Below are positions 1 through 9,207 of a stretch of 64,000 bases of DNA, one piece after another. Numbering within the stretch: the first letter of the stretch is position 1; every line of letters starts with the position of its first letter. Below the pieces are notes generated by a model. The model was given only the letters and a program-made list of their open reading frames with translations. It did not search any database and was not told where the DNA came from. The position numbers were made by a program, and so were the translations under genes. Source of the DNA: Enterococcus hirae ATCC 9790 (GTDB taxonomy: Bacteria; Bacillota; Bacilli; Lactobacillales; Enterococcaceae); the NCBI RefSeq assembly GCF_000271405.2, contig NC_018081.1, positions 172,856 through 236,855 of the forward strand. Reading direction: 5' to 3'.

Positions 1-734
1 CAGAACAAATAATAAGAAAGGAAAGCGAAGATCTTGCGTAAAAATAAAAAGTTTAGCAGCAAATTCCCGATAGTGGACCGCAAAGAAATAACCACTAGAG
101 ATCAGCAATAAACCCAGTGTTCCTAAAAAACGATGGCGTGTCCGAACTCTTAACTTGCTACTTTCCAAATGATCGTATTCGCCAAAATTTCGAATCGTCG
201 GATAGCGCCAGATTTTCCATAATGAATACAAAGAAACAACAGATAAAATCAAAAAAAACAACAGAAATGTTTCAAAAATCGATGGCACAGAAATGAAGAA
301 AAGACTCGTGATTTGCAAGTTCATCATGCGAATCAAGATCATAGAAAATAATTTTGAGAAAATGATTCCTAAAATAATCCCTGCTGTACAGGCGAATAAT
401 CCAATAGCCATTGTTTCCAATACATAGATCAGTGAGATTTGGGTTTTCTTCACACCAAACAACTGATAGATCCCAATCTCTCTTTGTCTGCGGTTAAAGA
501 AAAAACGATTTGCACTAATAACAAAAAAAGTAATACGATTAAGATAATCCAACTACCAATACCAAAAAAAACATTGAATAAAGAATCTTGCTGTGTCCTT
601 CGGTTCAATAATTGATCATAAGAAATCGTACTAAAAGAATAGTAGATCATCGTTGATAACGTTAGACTAAAAAAGTAAACGAGATACCCTCTTGACTGTC
701 GCAGAAAACTTTTCGCAGCCAACTTATAAAGCAT
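1..734 (-). pseudogene. FtsX-like ABC transporter permease, N-terminal part, frameshifted and cut by window edge
   Basis: N-terminal region of a large FtsX-domain permease of the BceB/antimicrobial-peptide ABC type, membrane located. Reading starts at an ATG at 732-734 behind a GGAGGTGG ribosome binding site and gives MLYKLAAKSF followed by a first membrane segment. The frame fails after the second hydrophobic segment. From about 522 to the left edge the neighbouring frame continues the family sequence ([17 protein letters not shown], then further membrane segments). One missing T in the coding-strand T7 run (A7 at 523-529 on the plus strand) explains the break. The start overlaps the end of the upstream ATPase gene by 11 bases, so the two form one transporter operon. 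The C-terminus lies outside the window. Either a real pseudogene, a phase-variable tract, or a sequencing error; the sequence alone cannot separate these. Confidence 0.8.
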
Positions 735-1491
735 TGAGTTTTCCACCTCCCCCAATGGTCGCCTGCATATCAATCACCCGTTCAAAAAATTCGTTTCTTG
801 AACCTCTGCGAACTACTTCAGAGAAAATCACCCCATCTTTGATAAATAAAATCCGATCACAATAACTGGCTGTATACGGATCATGTGTTACTAATAAGAT
901 AGTTGATTTTTCTACTCGGTTCATCGTTGTTAAATAATTTAGTAACTCGGTGGCTGATTTCGAGTCCAGAGACCCGGTTGGCTCATCAGCAAAAATGACT
1001 TGTGGTTGAATAACTAATGCTCTAGCAGCCGCAATCCGTTGTCTCTGACTAACTGATAATTCATCTGGATAACGTTTTAAGATTTCTTCGATCCCTAATA
1101 ATTGAGCAACATGCAACACACTTTTTTCCATCTCTTCTTTCGAGATTCGTTCCACCGCTAATGGTAGTAAGATATTGTCCTTCGCATTCAATGTATCGAT
1201 CAAATTAAATTCTTGAAAAATAAATCCTAATTTTTTGCGACGGAAGTCACTCAATTCATTATTTTTCATTTTAGTGATCTCATTTCCTTGGATCAACACA
1301 CTTCCCATCGTTGGTAGATTGATCGTCGAAAGAATATTCATCAAAGTCGTCTTTCCAGCACCACTCGGACCCATGATGCCAACAAATTCTCCTTTTTCTA
1401 CTGTAAAAGAGATATTATCAAGTACTTTTACCGGCGAAAGCTTATTTCCATAGCTTTTACTTACATGTTTTACCTCGATCATTTTATCCAT
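724..1491 (-). CDS. ABC transporter ATP-binding protein, peptide-efflux/resistance (BceA/MacB) type
   Basis: ATPase subunit (255 residues) partnering the adjacent FtsX-like permease, probably for antimicrobial peptide resistance or lipid/peptide export. Walker A is GPSGAGKT (residues 41-48), the Q-loop region is FIFQEFNL, Walker B is VIFADEPTGSLD, and the switch histidine is in LLVTHDP. The signature motif reads LSVSQRQR instead of the usual LSGGQ, which is unusual but has an otherwise normal context. The start at 1491 was chosen because AAGGAGG lies 6 bases upstream; a longer frame to 1524 lacks a site. No two-component system is adjacent inside the window on this side. Substrate is unknown. 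Confidence 0.85.
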   Translation of the reverse strand: MDKMIEVKHVSKSYGNKLSPVKVLDNISFTVEKGEFVGIMGPSGAGKTTLMNILSTINLPTMGSVLIQGNEITKMKNNELSDFRRKKLGFIFQEFNLIDTLNAKDNILLPLAVERISKEEMEKSVLHVAQLLGIEEILKRYPDELSVSQRQRIAAARALVIQPQVIFADEPTGSLDSKSATELLNYLTTMNRVEKSTILLVTHDPYTASYCDRILFIKDGVIFSEVVRRGSRNEFFERVIDMQATIGGGGKLNAL

Positions 1492-1751
1492 GGCTTTCCT
1501 CCTTGGGTTTTGCTTACTCGCCACACTGACACACTTACCAGCATATTAGCATATTCTTTGGTTTTTTTCTCTGATCTTTACAGCATTTGAGCATTTCTTT
1601 TTAGATTTTTATCATTTCACAGACATAACTTTTTTTAAAAAATTTTTATTCATCTATTTTATTCACGAAAGCGGTATATTCAAAATAAAAATCCTATAAA
1701 CTTACGTTTTCACTTTTTTTCACAAAGAAATATATACAACATATAGTATAG

Positions 1752-1791
1752 TTGTCCGTTTATACACCTGTTTGCATACTATATATAGCTA
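1752..1791 (+). promoter_or_regulatory. nrdD promoter with NrdR-like box
   Basis: A plausible promoter has TTGTCC at 1752-1757 and CATACT at 1775-1780 with a 17-base spacer. The -10 lies in ATACTATATATAGCTA (1776-1791), which by eye matches the NrdR consensus acaCwAtATaTwGtgt at 12 of 16 positions. A second dyad with ACAAC/GTTGT arms spans 1736-1755, but its spacing to the first is not the canonical 31-32 bases. The 1492-1735 stretch upstream is AT-rich and shows no gene. Confidence 0.5.
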
Positions 1792-1860
1792 GTATTTAGT
1801 TGCTCCTTCGTGGATTTTGTTTTATGATAGACAAGAAGAATTTAGCAGGAGTTGAATAAA

Positions 1861-4050
1861 ATGAGTGTACAAATTGAAGAAAAAGTAACAGATCCCCTTC
1901 ACTCAGAAGTATCAAACATAACAATCATTAAACGAGATGGTCGACGTGTCGAATTTGATGAAACAAAAATCAATGAGGCTTTAGTCAAAGCTGAAAAGAA
2001 AATTCATGGCTCATTGTCTCCACTTACTTATGAAAAAATTCAAACGATCGTGGATTTAGTCGTTCAAGAAATCAAACGACGCTTTACCGACAACGTTAAA
2101 ATATATGAGATCCAAAATATCGTTGAACACATTCTTTTAGAAAAAAACGAATATGAATTAGCAGAAGAATATATCAATTACCGCACAAAACGTGATTTTG
2201 CCAGAAGCAAAGCCACAGATATCAATTTTTCGATCAAAAAATTGATCAATAAAGACCAAACAGTTGTCAATGAGAATGCAAATAAAGATAGTAATGTCTT
2301 CAATACTCAAAGAGATTTAACCGCTGGTATCGTTGGAAAATCCATCGGTTTGAAAATGTTGCCCCCACATATCGCAAATGCGCATCAAAAAGGCGACATC
2401 CATTACCATGATTTAGATTATCATCCATACACACCAATGACAAACTGTTGTTTGATCGATTTCAAAGGAATGTTGAACAACGGATTCAAAATTGGAAATG
2501 CTGAAGTGGAATCACCAAAATCAATTCAAACTGCTACTGCTCAAATTTCACAGATCATTGCAAATGTAGCTTCCAGTCAATATGGTGGTTGTTCTGCTGA
2601 CCGAACAGATGAATTACTTGCTCCTTTCGCTGAACTGAATTATCAAAAACATTTAGCGGATGCAGAAGAATGGATCGAAACACCTGAACGTCGAGTAGAG
2701 TATGCGAAATCAAAAACCAAAAAAGATATTTTTGATGCGATGCAAAGTCTAGAATATGAAATCAATACTCTTTTTACTTCAAATGGTCAAACACCATTTA
2801 CTTCTCTTGGATTTGGTTTAGGAAAAAACTGGTTTGAGCGAGAAATTCAAAAAGCAATCTTACAAAATCGGATCAATGGCTTAGGCAGCGAAAAGCGGAC
2901 AGCTATCTTCCCTAAATTGATTTTCACATTAAAAGATGGCATAAACTTGAACCCGACTGATCCTAATTATGACATTAAACAATTAGCTCTGGAATGTGCA
3001 ACTAAGCGGATGTATCCTGATATTTTAAACTACGACAAAATCGTTGAATTAACCGGTAGTTTCAAAGTACCTATGGGTTGTCGTTCATTTTTACAAGGTT
3101 GGAAAGATGAAAATGGCCAAGAAGTGAACGTTGGACGAATGAATCTTGGTGTGGTCACACTAAACTTACCTCGTATTGCCATCGAAGCGAAAGGCGATCA
3201 GGAAAAATTCTGGCAAATCCTCTCTGAGCGCTTAGCCATCATGAAAGATGCTTTAGTTTATCGTGTCGATCGTTGTAAAGAAGCGATCCCTGCTAACGCA
3301 CCAATCTTATATATGTATGGTGCATTCGGTAAACGTCTCTCAAAAACAGATGCTGTCGATGAATTATTCAAAAATCGTCGTGCAACGGTTTCTTTAGGTT
3401 ATATCGGTCTTTACGAAGTGGCTTCTGCTTTTTATGGTGGGGAATGGGAAAACAATCCCGAAGCAAAAGATTTTACCCTTGATATCGTGAAGGAATTAAA
3501 AGCCAAAGCAGATGCTTGGGGTGACGAATATGGATATCATTTCAGCGTTTACTCTACACCTAGTGAGAGCTTAACTGATCGTTTCTGCCGATTAGATACA
3601 GAAAAATTTGGCGAAGTCGAAAACATCACTGATAAAGAATATTACACGAATAGTTTCCATTATGACGTTCGTAAAAACCCAACTCCGTTTGAAAAACTAG
3701 ATTTTGAAAAAGATTATCCGAAGTATTGTTCTGGTGGTTTTATCCATTACTGTGAGTACCCAATGCTTCAACAAAACCCGAAAGCATTAGAAGCCGTTTG
3801 GGATTATGCTTACGATAAAGTTGGCTATTTAGGAACGAATACACCAATTGATCATTGCTACAAATGTGGCTTTGAAGGTGACTTCAAACCAACCGAACGT
3901 GGCTTTGAATGTCCCGAATGCGGCAATCATGATCCAAAAACTTGTGACGTCGTTAAAAGAACCTGTGGCTATTTAGGTAACCCACAAGCACGCCCAATGG
4001 TTCACGGTCGTCACAAGGAGATCTCTTCACGTGTCAAACATATGAAGTAA
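1861..4050 (+). CDS. nrdD: Anaerobic (class III) ribonucleoside-triphosphate reductase
   Basis: Cytoplasmic glycyl-radical enzyme (729 residues, usual family length) reducing ribonucleoside triphosphates to dNTPs under anoxia. The N-terminal ATP-cone domain is visible (ITIIKRDGRRVEFDETKI). The catalytic barrel follows with TNCCLIDFKGML. The C-terminal zinc site has two CxxC pairs (CYKCG and CPECG) before the glycyl radical motif RTCGYLG. ATG 1861 was chosen because AGGAG sits 9 bases upstream; an in-frame TTG at 1852 directly abuts that site and is unlikely. It works with NrdG, encoded downstream after a strong hairpin. An NrdR-like box in the promoter suggests dNTP-responsive repression. Confidence 0.97.
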   Translation: MSVQIEEKVTDPLHSEVSNITIIKRDGRRVEFDETKINEALVKAEKKIHGSLSPLTYEKIQTIVDLVVQEIKRRFTDNVKIYEIQNIVEHILLEKNEYELAEEYINYRTKRDFARSKATDINFSIKKLINKDQTVVNENANKDSNVFNTQRDLTAGIVGKSIGLKMLPPHIANAHQKGDIHYHDLDYHPYTPMTNCCLIDFKGMLNNGFKIGNAEVESPKSIQTATAQISQIIANVASSQYGGCSADRTDELLAPFAELNYQKHLADAEEWIETPERRVEYAKSKTKKDIFDAMQSLEYEINTLFTSNGQTPFTSLGFGLGKNWFEREIQKAILQNRINGLGSEKRTAIFPKLIFTLKDGINLNPTDPNYDIKQLALECATKRMYPDILNYDKIVELTGSFKVPMGCRSFLQGWKDENGQEVNVGRMNLGVVTLNLPRIAIEAKGDQEKFWQILSERLAIMKDALVYRVDRCKEAIPANAPILYMYGAFGKRLSKTDAVDELFKNRRATVSLGYIGLYEVASAFYGGEWENNPEAKDFTLDIVKELKAKADAWGDEYGYHFSVYSTPSESLTDRFCRLDTEKFGEVENITDKEYYTNSFHYDVRKNPTPFEKLDFEKDYPKYCSGGFIHYCEYPMLQQNPKALEAVWDYAYDKVGYLGTNTPIDHCYKCGFEGDFKPTERGFECPECGNHDPKTCDVVKRTCGYLGNPQARPMVHGRHKEISSRVKHMK

Positions 4051-4145
4051 TCTTTCTCTACTATTTCGTTCTAATTTACTCTAAGAATAAAGATAGAGCG
4101 ATCGTTATTCCTTAGAAAACAATCCCCTTTCACAGCGTGACTACG

Positions 4146-4196
4146 ATAAATCGAACGGTGTGTGAACCGTGACCGTTCGATTTATTTGCATTTTTT
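4146..4196 (+). terminator. Perfect 14-bp hairpin between nrdD and nrdG
   Basis: ATAAATCGAACGGT (4146-4159) pairs perfectly with ACCGTTCGATTTAT (4172-4185) over a 12-base loop, followed by T-rich sequence. It looks like a rho-independent terminator or attenuating hairpin that would reduce nrdG transcription from the nrdD promoter. Confidence 0.75.
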
Positions 4197-4295
4197 TGAG
4201 GCTAGTCCATTATCTTTTCTGAGACTGCTTGCTGTGAAACTGGTTTGAGTTTTAAGTAAATTTTTCATACTTTGATGTTAGAAAGAAGTTTTTTT

Positions 4296-4898
4296 ATGCG
4301 AAATCCTAAACCTAAAGAATGGCTGGCACAAGATTACAGCCAAAATTACATTGCTGATTACAAACCATTTAACTTTGTGGATGGCGAAGGCGTAAGAAAT
4401 AGTCTTTATGTGAGTGGCTGCTTATTTGCTTGTGAAGGATGTTTCAATAAAGCAGCGCAAAACTTCCGCTATGGTAAACCTTTCACACCAGAGCTGGAAG
4501 AACAAATCATTACCGATCTCCGCCATGATTACGTTCAAGGACTGACCCTTTTAGGCGGGGAACCTTTTCTAAACACGGACGTCTGTCTCCAAGTCGTTGA
4601 GCGTATCCGACAAGAATTTGGTCAGACCAAAGATATCTGGTCGTGGACCGGTTATACTTTTGACGAACTACTTCAAGACTCCGAAGACAAGTTAGCTCTT
4701 TTAGAAAAAATCGATATCTTAGTTGATGGACGTTTTGAACTAAGTAAAAAGGATTTAAAACTACAGTTTCGCGGTAGTAGTAATCAACGCATCATCGATG
4801 TCAAAAAATCGCTAGCCGAAAATAGAGTAGTGATTTGGGAAAAATGCAGCGATGCTACAGAATCGTATGAACAAATCAAAAAACAGGAGTTCATTTAG
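4296..4898 (+). CDS. nrdG: Anaerobic ribonucleotide reductase activating protein
   Basis: Radical SAM activase (200 residues) that generates the glycyl radical on NrdD using S-adenosylmethionine and a [4Fe-4S] cluster. The cluster motif CxxxCxxC is CLFACEGC. An early GEGVRNSLYVSGC block and the later TLLGGEPF motif fit the family. ATG 4296 gives the family-typical MRNPKPKEW start; in-frame TTG 4272 and ATG 4275 are alternatives with no better ribosome binding site. It lies 245 bases after nrdD behind a hairpin, so it may have its own weak promoter or depend on readthrough. Confidence 0.95.
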   Translation: MRNPKPKEWLAQDYSQNYIADYKPFNFVDGEGVRNSLYVSGCLFACEGCFNKAAQNFRYGKPFTPELEEQIITDLRHDYVQGLTLLGGEPFLNTDVCLQVVERIRQEFGQTKDIWSWTGYTFDELLQDSEDKLALLEKIDILVDGRFELSKKDLKLQFRGSSNQRIIDVKKSLAENRVVIWEKCSDATESYEQIKKQEFI

Positions 4899-4920
4899 GT
4901 CCTCCCACTCCTTATTGAAT

Positions 4921-4972
4921 AAAAAACAGTAGAAACGTATGTTGATTTCCAACACGTTTTCTACTGTTTTTT
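4921..4972. terminator. Bidirectional terminator between nrdG and dinB
   Basis: AAAAAACAGTAGAAACG pairs with CGTTTTCTACTGTTTTTT with one bulged T. A-runs and T-runs flank both sides, so it can serve both convergent genes. Confidence 0.8.
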
Positions 4973-6077
4973 CATTCCCACAAAGGTAACACAATATTCT
5001 CATAAGTCATGGGATCTAAATTCGTTAACGTGATCCCCAAGAGACGTATGCCTTGTTCAATCCCTAAAATTTCTTCCCAAATCAAACTTGCTTGATAAAA
5101 GAGCGCTTCTTTCTTATAGATATACTCAGGTAAAGTGACTCTTTTCGTGACTGTCGTATAATCCGTATATCTCACTTTTAACACTACGGTTTTTCCATGT
5201 TTCTGGACTCTTTTCAACGACTCTTCGACTTTCTCAGCTAATTGTTGTAATTGTGCTAATACCGCTTCTTCCGTTTGTAGTGGCTGACCATAAGTATGCT
5301 CTTTTCCTACAGATTTTCTTTCTCTTGTCACATTGACTGGTGCATCATGGACACCTCTTACTTTTCGATAAAGCGAATAGCCCATCTTTCCAAATTGTTG
5401 GATCAACATCATCTCTGTACAATTATAAAGATCTTCTCCAGTGAAAATACCAAGTTCATGCATCTTAGGGACGGTTTTTTTTCCTACCCCATGAAATTTA
5501 TCAATAGGTAATGCCTTTAGGAACGTCAATGCGTCTTGAGGTGCAACGATAGTAATGCCTTTAGGTTTTTGAAAATCTGAGGCTAATTTCGCTAAAAACT
5601 TATTATAGCTCACACCTGCCGAGCAGGTCAGTTTTACCTCTTCCCAAATGTCTCTTTGGATCAAACGAGCAATTTTGATTGCTGATTTACAATTGCGTTT
5701 ATTGTTCGTCACATCAAGATAGGCTTCATCAATACTGACAGGCTCAACGATATCCGTATATCGGTAAAAAATCTCACGAACAATTTGTGAGATCTCACTA
5801 TATTTTTGATGATCGCCTGGTTTAAAAATGGCTTGCGGACATAATTCATATGCTTTTTGCGCACTCATCGCTGAATGGATGCCATACTTTCTTGCTTCAT
5901 AATTCGCTGTAGTAACCACTCCTCGACCACCAGTGTCACTCGGATGTCTGGCAATAACTAAGGGTTTCCCTCTAAATTCTGGATGATCCCGTTCTTCGAC
6001 AGAGGCAAAAAAGCATCCATATCGATATGAATGATTTTTCTAGATGTATCATTATGTAAAGGAAACTGTAATTCCAT
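4972..6077 (-). pseudogene. dinB: DNA polymerase IV (Y-family), disrupted by one frameshift
   Basis: Translesion polymerase of the DinB family. If the frame is restored the product is 368 residues, full family length. The N-terminus starts at ATG 6077 (MELQFPLHNDTSRKIIHIDMDAF) and contains the first catalytic aspartate motif DMDAF. The frame then breaks at the phenylalanine pair expected in DMDAFFASVEERDHPEF, because the coding strand has T6 where T7 is needed (A6 at 6007-6012 on the plus strand). The downstream frame carries VSIDEAYLDVT with the acidic active-site pair, a helix-hairpin-helix thumb and the little-finger domain to the stop at 4972. One base restores it, so it is either a very recent inactivation or an error. 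Confidence 0.9.
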
Positions 6078-6152
6078 CTCACTCACCCCTATCATGATTA
6101 TATAGGAACTTTTGTTCGGTGACAAGAAGATGGTTACCCACCAAACGGACCA

Positions 6153-6197
6153 CAAAAAAGAGCCGAAATTTCACAAAAACTGAGACATCAATTTCGG
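6153..6197 (-). terminator. Terminator downstream of rex
   Basis: CCGAAATT (6163-6170) pairs with AATTTCGG (6190-6197). On the minus strand it is followed by CTCTTTTTTG. Confidence 0.65.
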
Positions 6198-6272
6198 AAA
6201 TCACGACTTCTAAAATGATCATTCATCACTTGAGACTGTTTAGTAAACCAACCAGGTCATCTGAATCATTCG

Positions 6273-6929
6273 TTACTCAGTTTCTTCAGTCGCTTGCAAG
6301 GATGCATCAGAATGAAGAAAATAAATCAACGTTTGTAATTCATTCGTTAAGTCAACATTTTGAATCAACACGTCTGCTGGCGCATTTAATCGAGCAGAAG
6401 TAAAATTCAAGATACCTTTAATGCCCGCTTCAGTCAACCGATTAACTACTTCTTGTGCTCGCTCAGCTGGTATCGTCAATATTGCTACTTCGATTTGTTG
6501 GATCTTGATTTGCTCAAACATATCTTCCATAGGGTAAACGGGAATCCCATCCACGATCCGTCCAACGATTGCTTCGTTGACATCAAATGCACAACTTACA
6601 CGGATACTGTTACTTTGATGGAATTTATATTTTAAAAGGGCACTTCCCAAATTACCGACACCGATCAACGCCACATTAGTCAATTGATCATCATTCAATG
6701 TTTTTGCGAAAAAATGCATGAGGTCTTCAACATCGTAGCCATAGCCTCGTTTTCCTAATTCTCCAAAATATGAAAAATCACGGCGAATCGTTGCACTGTC
6801 AACTTGAACAGCCTCACTTAATTCAGTTGATGATACTTTTTTCTTACCAGCATTATTTAAGATTCGTAAATAACGGTAATACAAAGGTAGCCGTTTGGCT
6901 GTTGCCTTTGGAATAACATGATCTTTCAC
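6273..6929 (-). CDS. rex: Redox-sensing transcriptional repressor Rex
   Basis: NAD+/NADH-responsive repressor (218 residues) controlling fermentation and anaerobic genes. The N-terminal winged helix is visible ([30 protein letters not shown]). The Rossmann domain follows with [14 protein letters not shown] near residue 86-99 and a dimer-swapping C-terminal helix. It is divergent from ydiF, an arrangement also seen around rex in Bacillus (ydiF-rex). A possible Rex half-site TTGTGAAAT lies at 7019-7027 in the shared upstream region, but no full palindrome was found. Confidence 0.96.
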   Translation of the reverse strand: MKDHVIPKATAKRLPLYYRYLRILNNAGKKKVSSTELSEAVQVDSATIRRDFSYFGELGKRGYGYDVEDLMHFFAKTLNDDQLTNVALIGVGNLGSALLKYKFHQSNSIRVSCAFDVNEAIVGRIVDGIPVYPMEDMFEQIKIQQIEVAILTIPAERAQEVVNRLTEAGIKGILNFTSARLNAPADVLIQNVDLTNELQTLIYFLHSDASLQATEETE

Positions 6930-7151
6930 TTAATTACCTCCACTTTTACTTTAAGTTTACTTTGATTTATCCATCATATCAGTATATATAGGAAAAAATC
7001 AATTTGATTGCTTGGATATTGTGAAATTTTATTCTTTATTCATTTTTTTATCATTTCTTTGAACCTCGCAGTATCAAGGAATTTATGGTAGACTACTAGT
7101 TGAAAAAGAGATTTATTCTTAGAGAATTCACAAAGTAGAAAAGAGGATTCC

Positions 7152-9089
7152 ATGATATTATTACAAGCCAATCAAATTGCTCGTCACTTCGGTGCAGAGA
7201 TCTTATTTGAGAATATCCATTTAGAAATCAGCACAGGGGCTCGGATCGCATTAGTCGGCCGTAACGGAGCAGGAAAATCAACACTTTTGAAGATCCTTGC
7301 TGGAATCGAACGCCCCGATGAAGGAACAATTGCTAAAAATAAAGCTGCTACTTTAGGCTATCTGGCACAAGATACTGGGTTAGATTCAGCAGAAACAGTC
7401 TGGAATGAAATGCTTAAATCATTCGAAACAATCCGTCAAATGGAAAATCGAATGCGCGAACTTGAAATCTTGATTAGTGAAGGAACACCTGATACACCTT
7501 CCTATGAGTCACTTTTGAAAGAATACGATAAATTACAACACGATTTTTCAGATAGAAACGGTTATGGCTACGAAAATGAAATACGCTCTGTTTTGCATGG
7601 CTTTAAATTTGATCCGTCTTTTTATGATCAAAAAATCAATGAATTGTCTGGCGGACAACGCACTCGCTTAGCGTTAGCAAGAATGTTGCTCCAACATCCA
7701 GATATCTTGATCTTAGACGAACCAACCAACCATTTAGATATTGAGACTCTCTCTTGGTTAGAAGGCTACCTGCAAAGTTATACTGGTGCCTTACTGATCG
7801 TCTCCCATGACCGATATTTCTTAGATAAAGTCGCAACAGAAGTTTACGAATTAAATCGAAAAAAAATGCGCCACTATAAAGGGAATTATTCGAAGTATCT
7901 TGACATGAAAGCTGAACAATTAGCAACTGAATGGAAAGCCTATGAAAAACAACAAACTGAGATCCATAAATTGGAAGATTTTGTCGCACGCAACTTGGTA
8001 CGCGCTTCTACGACGAAAAGAGCCCAAAGTCGCAGAAAAGTCCTTGAGAAAATGGATCGGATTGACCGTCCTCAAGGAGACGAAAAACAAGCTCACTTTC
8101 TTTTCAATGTAGCAAAACCATCAGGAAATGTCGTATTACAAATCGAAGATGCTGCGATTGGTTATCATAATGAAGTTTTGTCTGAACCGATCAATCTTGA
8201 TATTCGGCGTCAAGAAGCCATTGCACTGGTCGGCCCCAATGGTATTGGTAAATCCACGCTTTTAAAATCGATCATCCATCAGTTGCCTTTTATCCGTGGA
8301 AAAGAACATTTAGGAACCAATGTGACGATCGGCTATTACGATCAAGGTCAAGCGGACTTACACACCAACAAAACTATTTTAGCTGAATTATGGGATGAAC
8401 ATCCAACGACTCCCGAAAAAGAAATTCGTAGCGTTTTGGGTGCCTTTCTATTTTCTGGTGAAGATGTAGAAAAGACCATCCCCTTGCTAAGCGGTGGTGA
8501 AAAAGCCCGAGTCGCCCTTGCAAAACTCGCAATGAATCAAGAAAACTTTTTGATTTTAGACGAACCAACCAACCACCTGGACATTGATAATAAAGAAGTA
8601 TTAGAAAATGCCTTGATTGATTATGATGGTACTTTGTTGTTTGTCTCTCATGACCGTTATTTCATCAATCGGATTGCCACAAAAGTCATCGAATTATCGG
8701 AAAACGGTAGTAAAGTTTATTTAGGTGACTATGATTATTATTTGGAAAAGAAACAAGAAGAAGCGGAGATAGCAGAGCTGTTAGCTGAAAAAACACCAGA
8801 AGAAGAGCATATTTCTACGAACAAGAAAACCTATTTCCAAAGTAAAGAGCAACAAAAGCTGATACGTAGTTTACAACGTAAAATCACTCAAATTGAAGAA
8901 GAATTAGCTATTTTAGATGAACAGATCGAGTTACTAGAACAGCAAATGGTGTCCCCAGAGAATTTGGATGACCATCTCAAATTAAATGAATTGAATCAAA
9001 CACTCGAAGCAACTCGCCAATCTCAAGAAACGAAACTTTCTGAATGGGAAGATTTGAGTATTGAGCTTGAAGAATATGAAAATGAATAA
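7152..9089 (+). CDS. ydiF: ABC-F family ATPase, YdiF/Uup-like
   Basis: Soluble ABC-F protein (645 residues) with two nucleotide-binding domains and no membrane segment; family members act on ribosomes. Domain 1 has Walker A GRNGAGKST and signature LSGGQRTR with LILDEPTNHLD. The linker is charged and contains ARNLVRASTTKRAQSRRK. Domain 2 has GPNGIGKST, LSGGEKAR and a second LILDEPTNHLD. The last 90 residues form a predicted coiled coil rich in E, Q and L, as in YdiF/Uup. The ATG lies behind AAGAGGA. A strong terminator follows, so it is probably monocistronic. It is not an obvious antibiotic-resistance ABC-F. Confidence 0.9.
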   Translation: MILLQANQIARHFGAEILFENIHLEISTGARIALVGRNGAGKSTLLKILAGIERPDEGTIAKNKAATLGYLAQDTGLDSAETVWNEMLKSFETIRQMENRMRELEILISEGTPDTPSYESLLKEYDKLQHDFSDRNGYGYENEIRSVLHGFKFDPSFYDQKINELSGGQRTRLALARMLLQHPDILILDEPTNHLDIETLSWLEGYLQSYTGALLIVSHDRYFLDKVATEVYELNRKKMRHYKGNYSKYLDMKAEQLATEWKAYEKQQTEIHKLEDFVARNLVRASTTKRAQSRRKVLEKMDRIDRPQGDEKQAHFLFNVAKPSGNVVLQIEDAAIGYHNEVLSEPINLDIRRQEAIALVGPNGIGKSTLLKSIIHQLPFIRGKEHLGTNVTIGYYDQGQADLHTNKTILAELWDEHPTTPEKEIRSVLGAFLFSGEDVEKTIPLLSGGEKARVALAKLAMNQENFLILDEPTNHLDIDNKEVLENALIDYDGTLLFVSHDRYFINRIATKVIELSENGSKVYLGDYDYYLEKKQEEAEIAELLAEKTPEEEHISTNKKTYFQSKEQQKLIRSLQRKITQIEEELAILDEQIELLEQQMVSPENLDDHLKLNELNQTLEATRQSQETKLSEWEDLSIELEEYENE

Positions 9090-9121
9090 AAACAGATAAA
9101 TAAATATTCATTTCTGCACTA

Positions 9122-9162
9122 GAAACGCTCTCAAAACAGTACCCTCTGTTTCGAGGGCGTTT
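9122..9162 (+). terminator. Terminator of ydiF
   Basis: GAAACGCTCTCAAAACAG (9122-9139) pairs with CTGTTTCGAGGGCGTTTC (9145-9162). Confidence 0.75.
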
Positions 9163-9207
9163 CACTTATCACAACGCACACTATCAAAGCAATCTCAAAG
9201 TGCTTGT

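Noticed and set aside
523..529. Programmed ribosomal frameshifting in the permease
   Set aside because: No downstream stimulatory structure was seen and the same type of single-base loss occurs in dinB, so a mutation or sequencing error is simpler.
1700..1720. TTTTTTTCACAA upstream of nrdD as a Rex site
   Set aside because: Only one half of the palindrome is present.
7019..7027. TTGTGAAAT as a Rex operator
   Set aside because: Only a half-site; the second half expected in TTGTGAA-N6-TTCACAA is missing.
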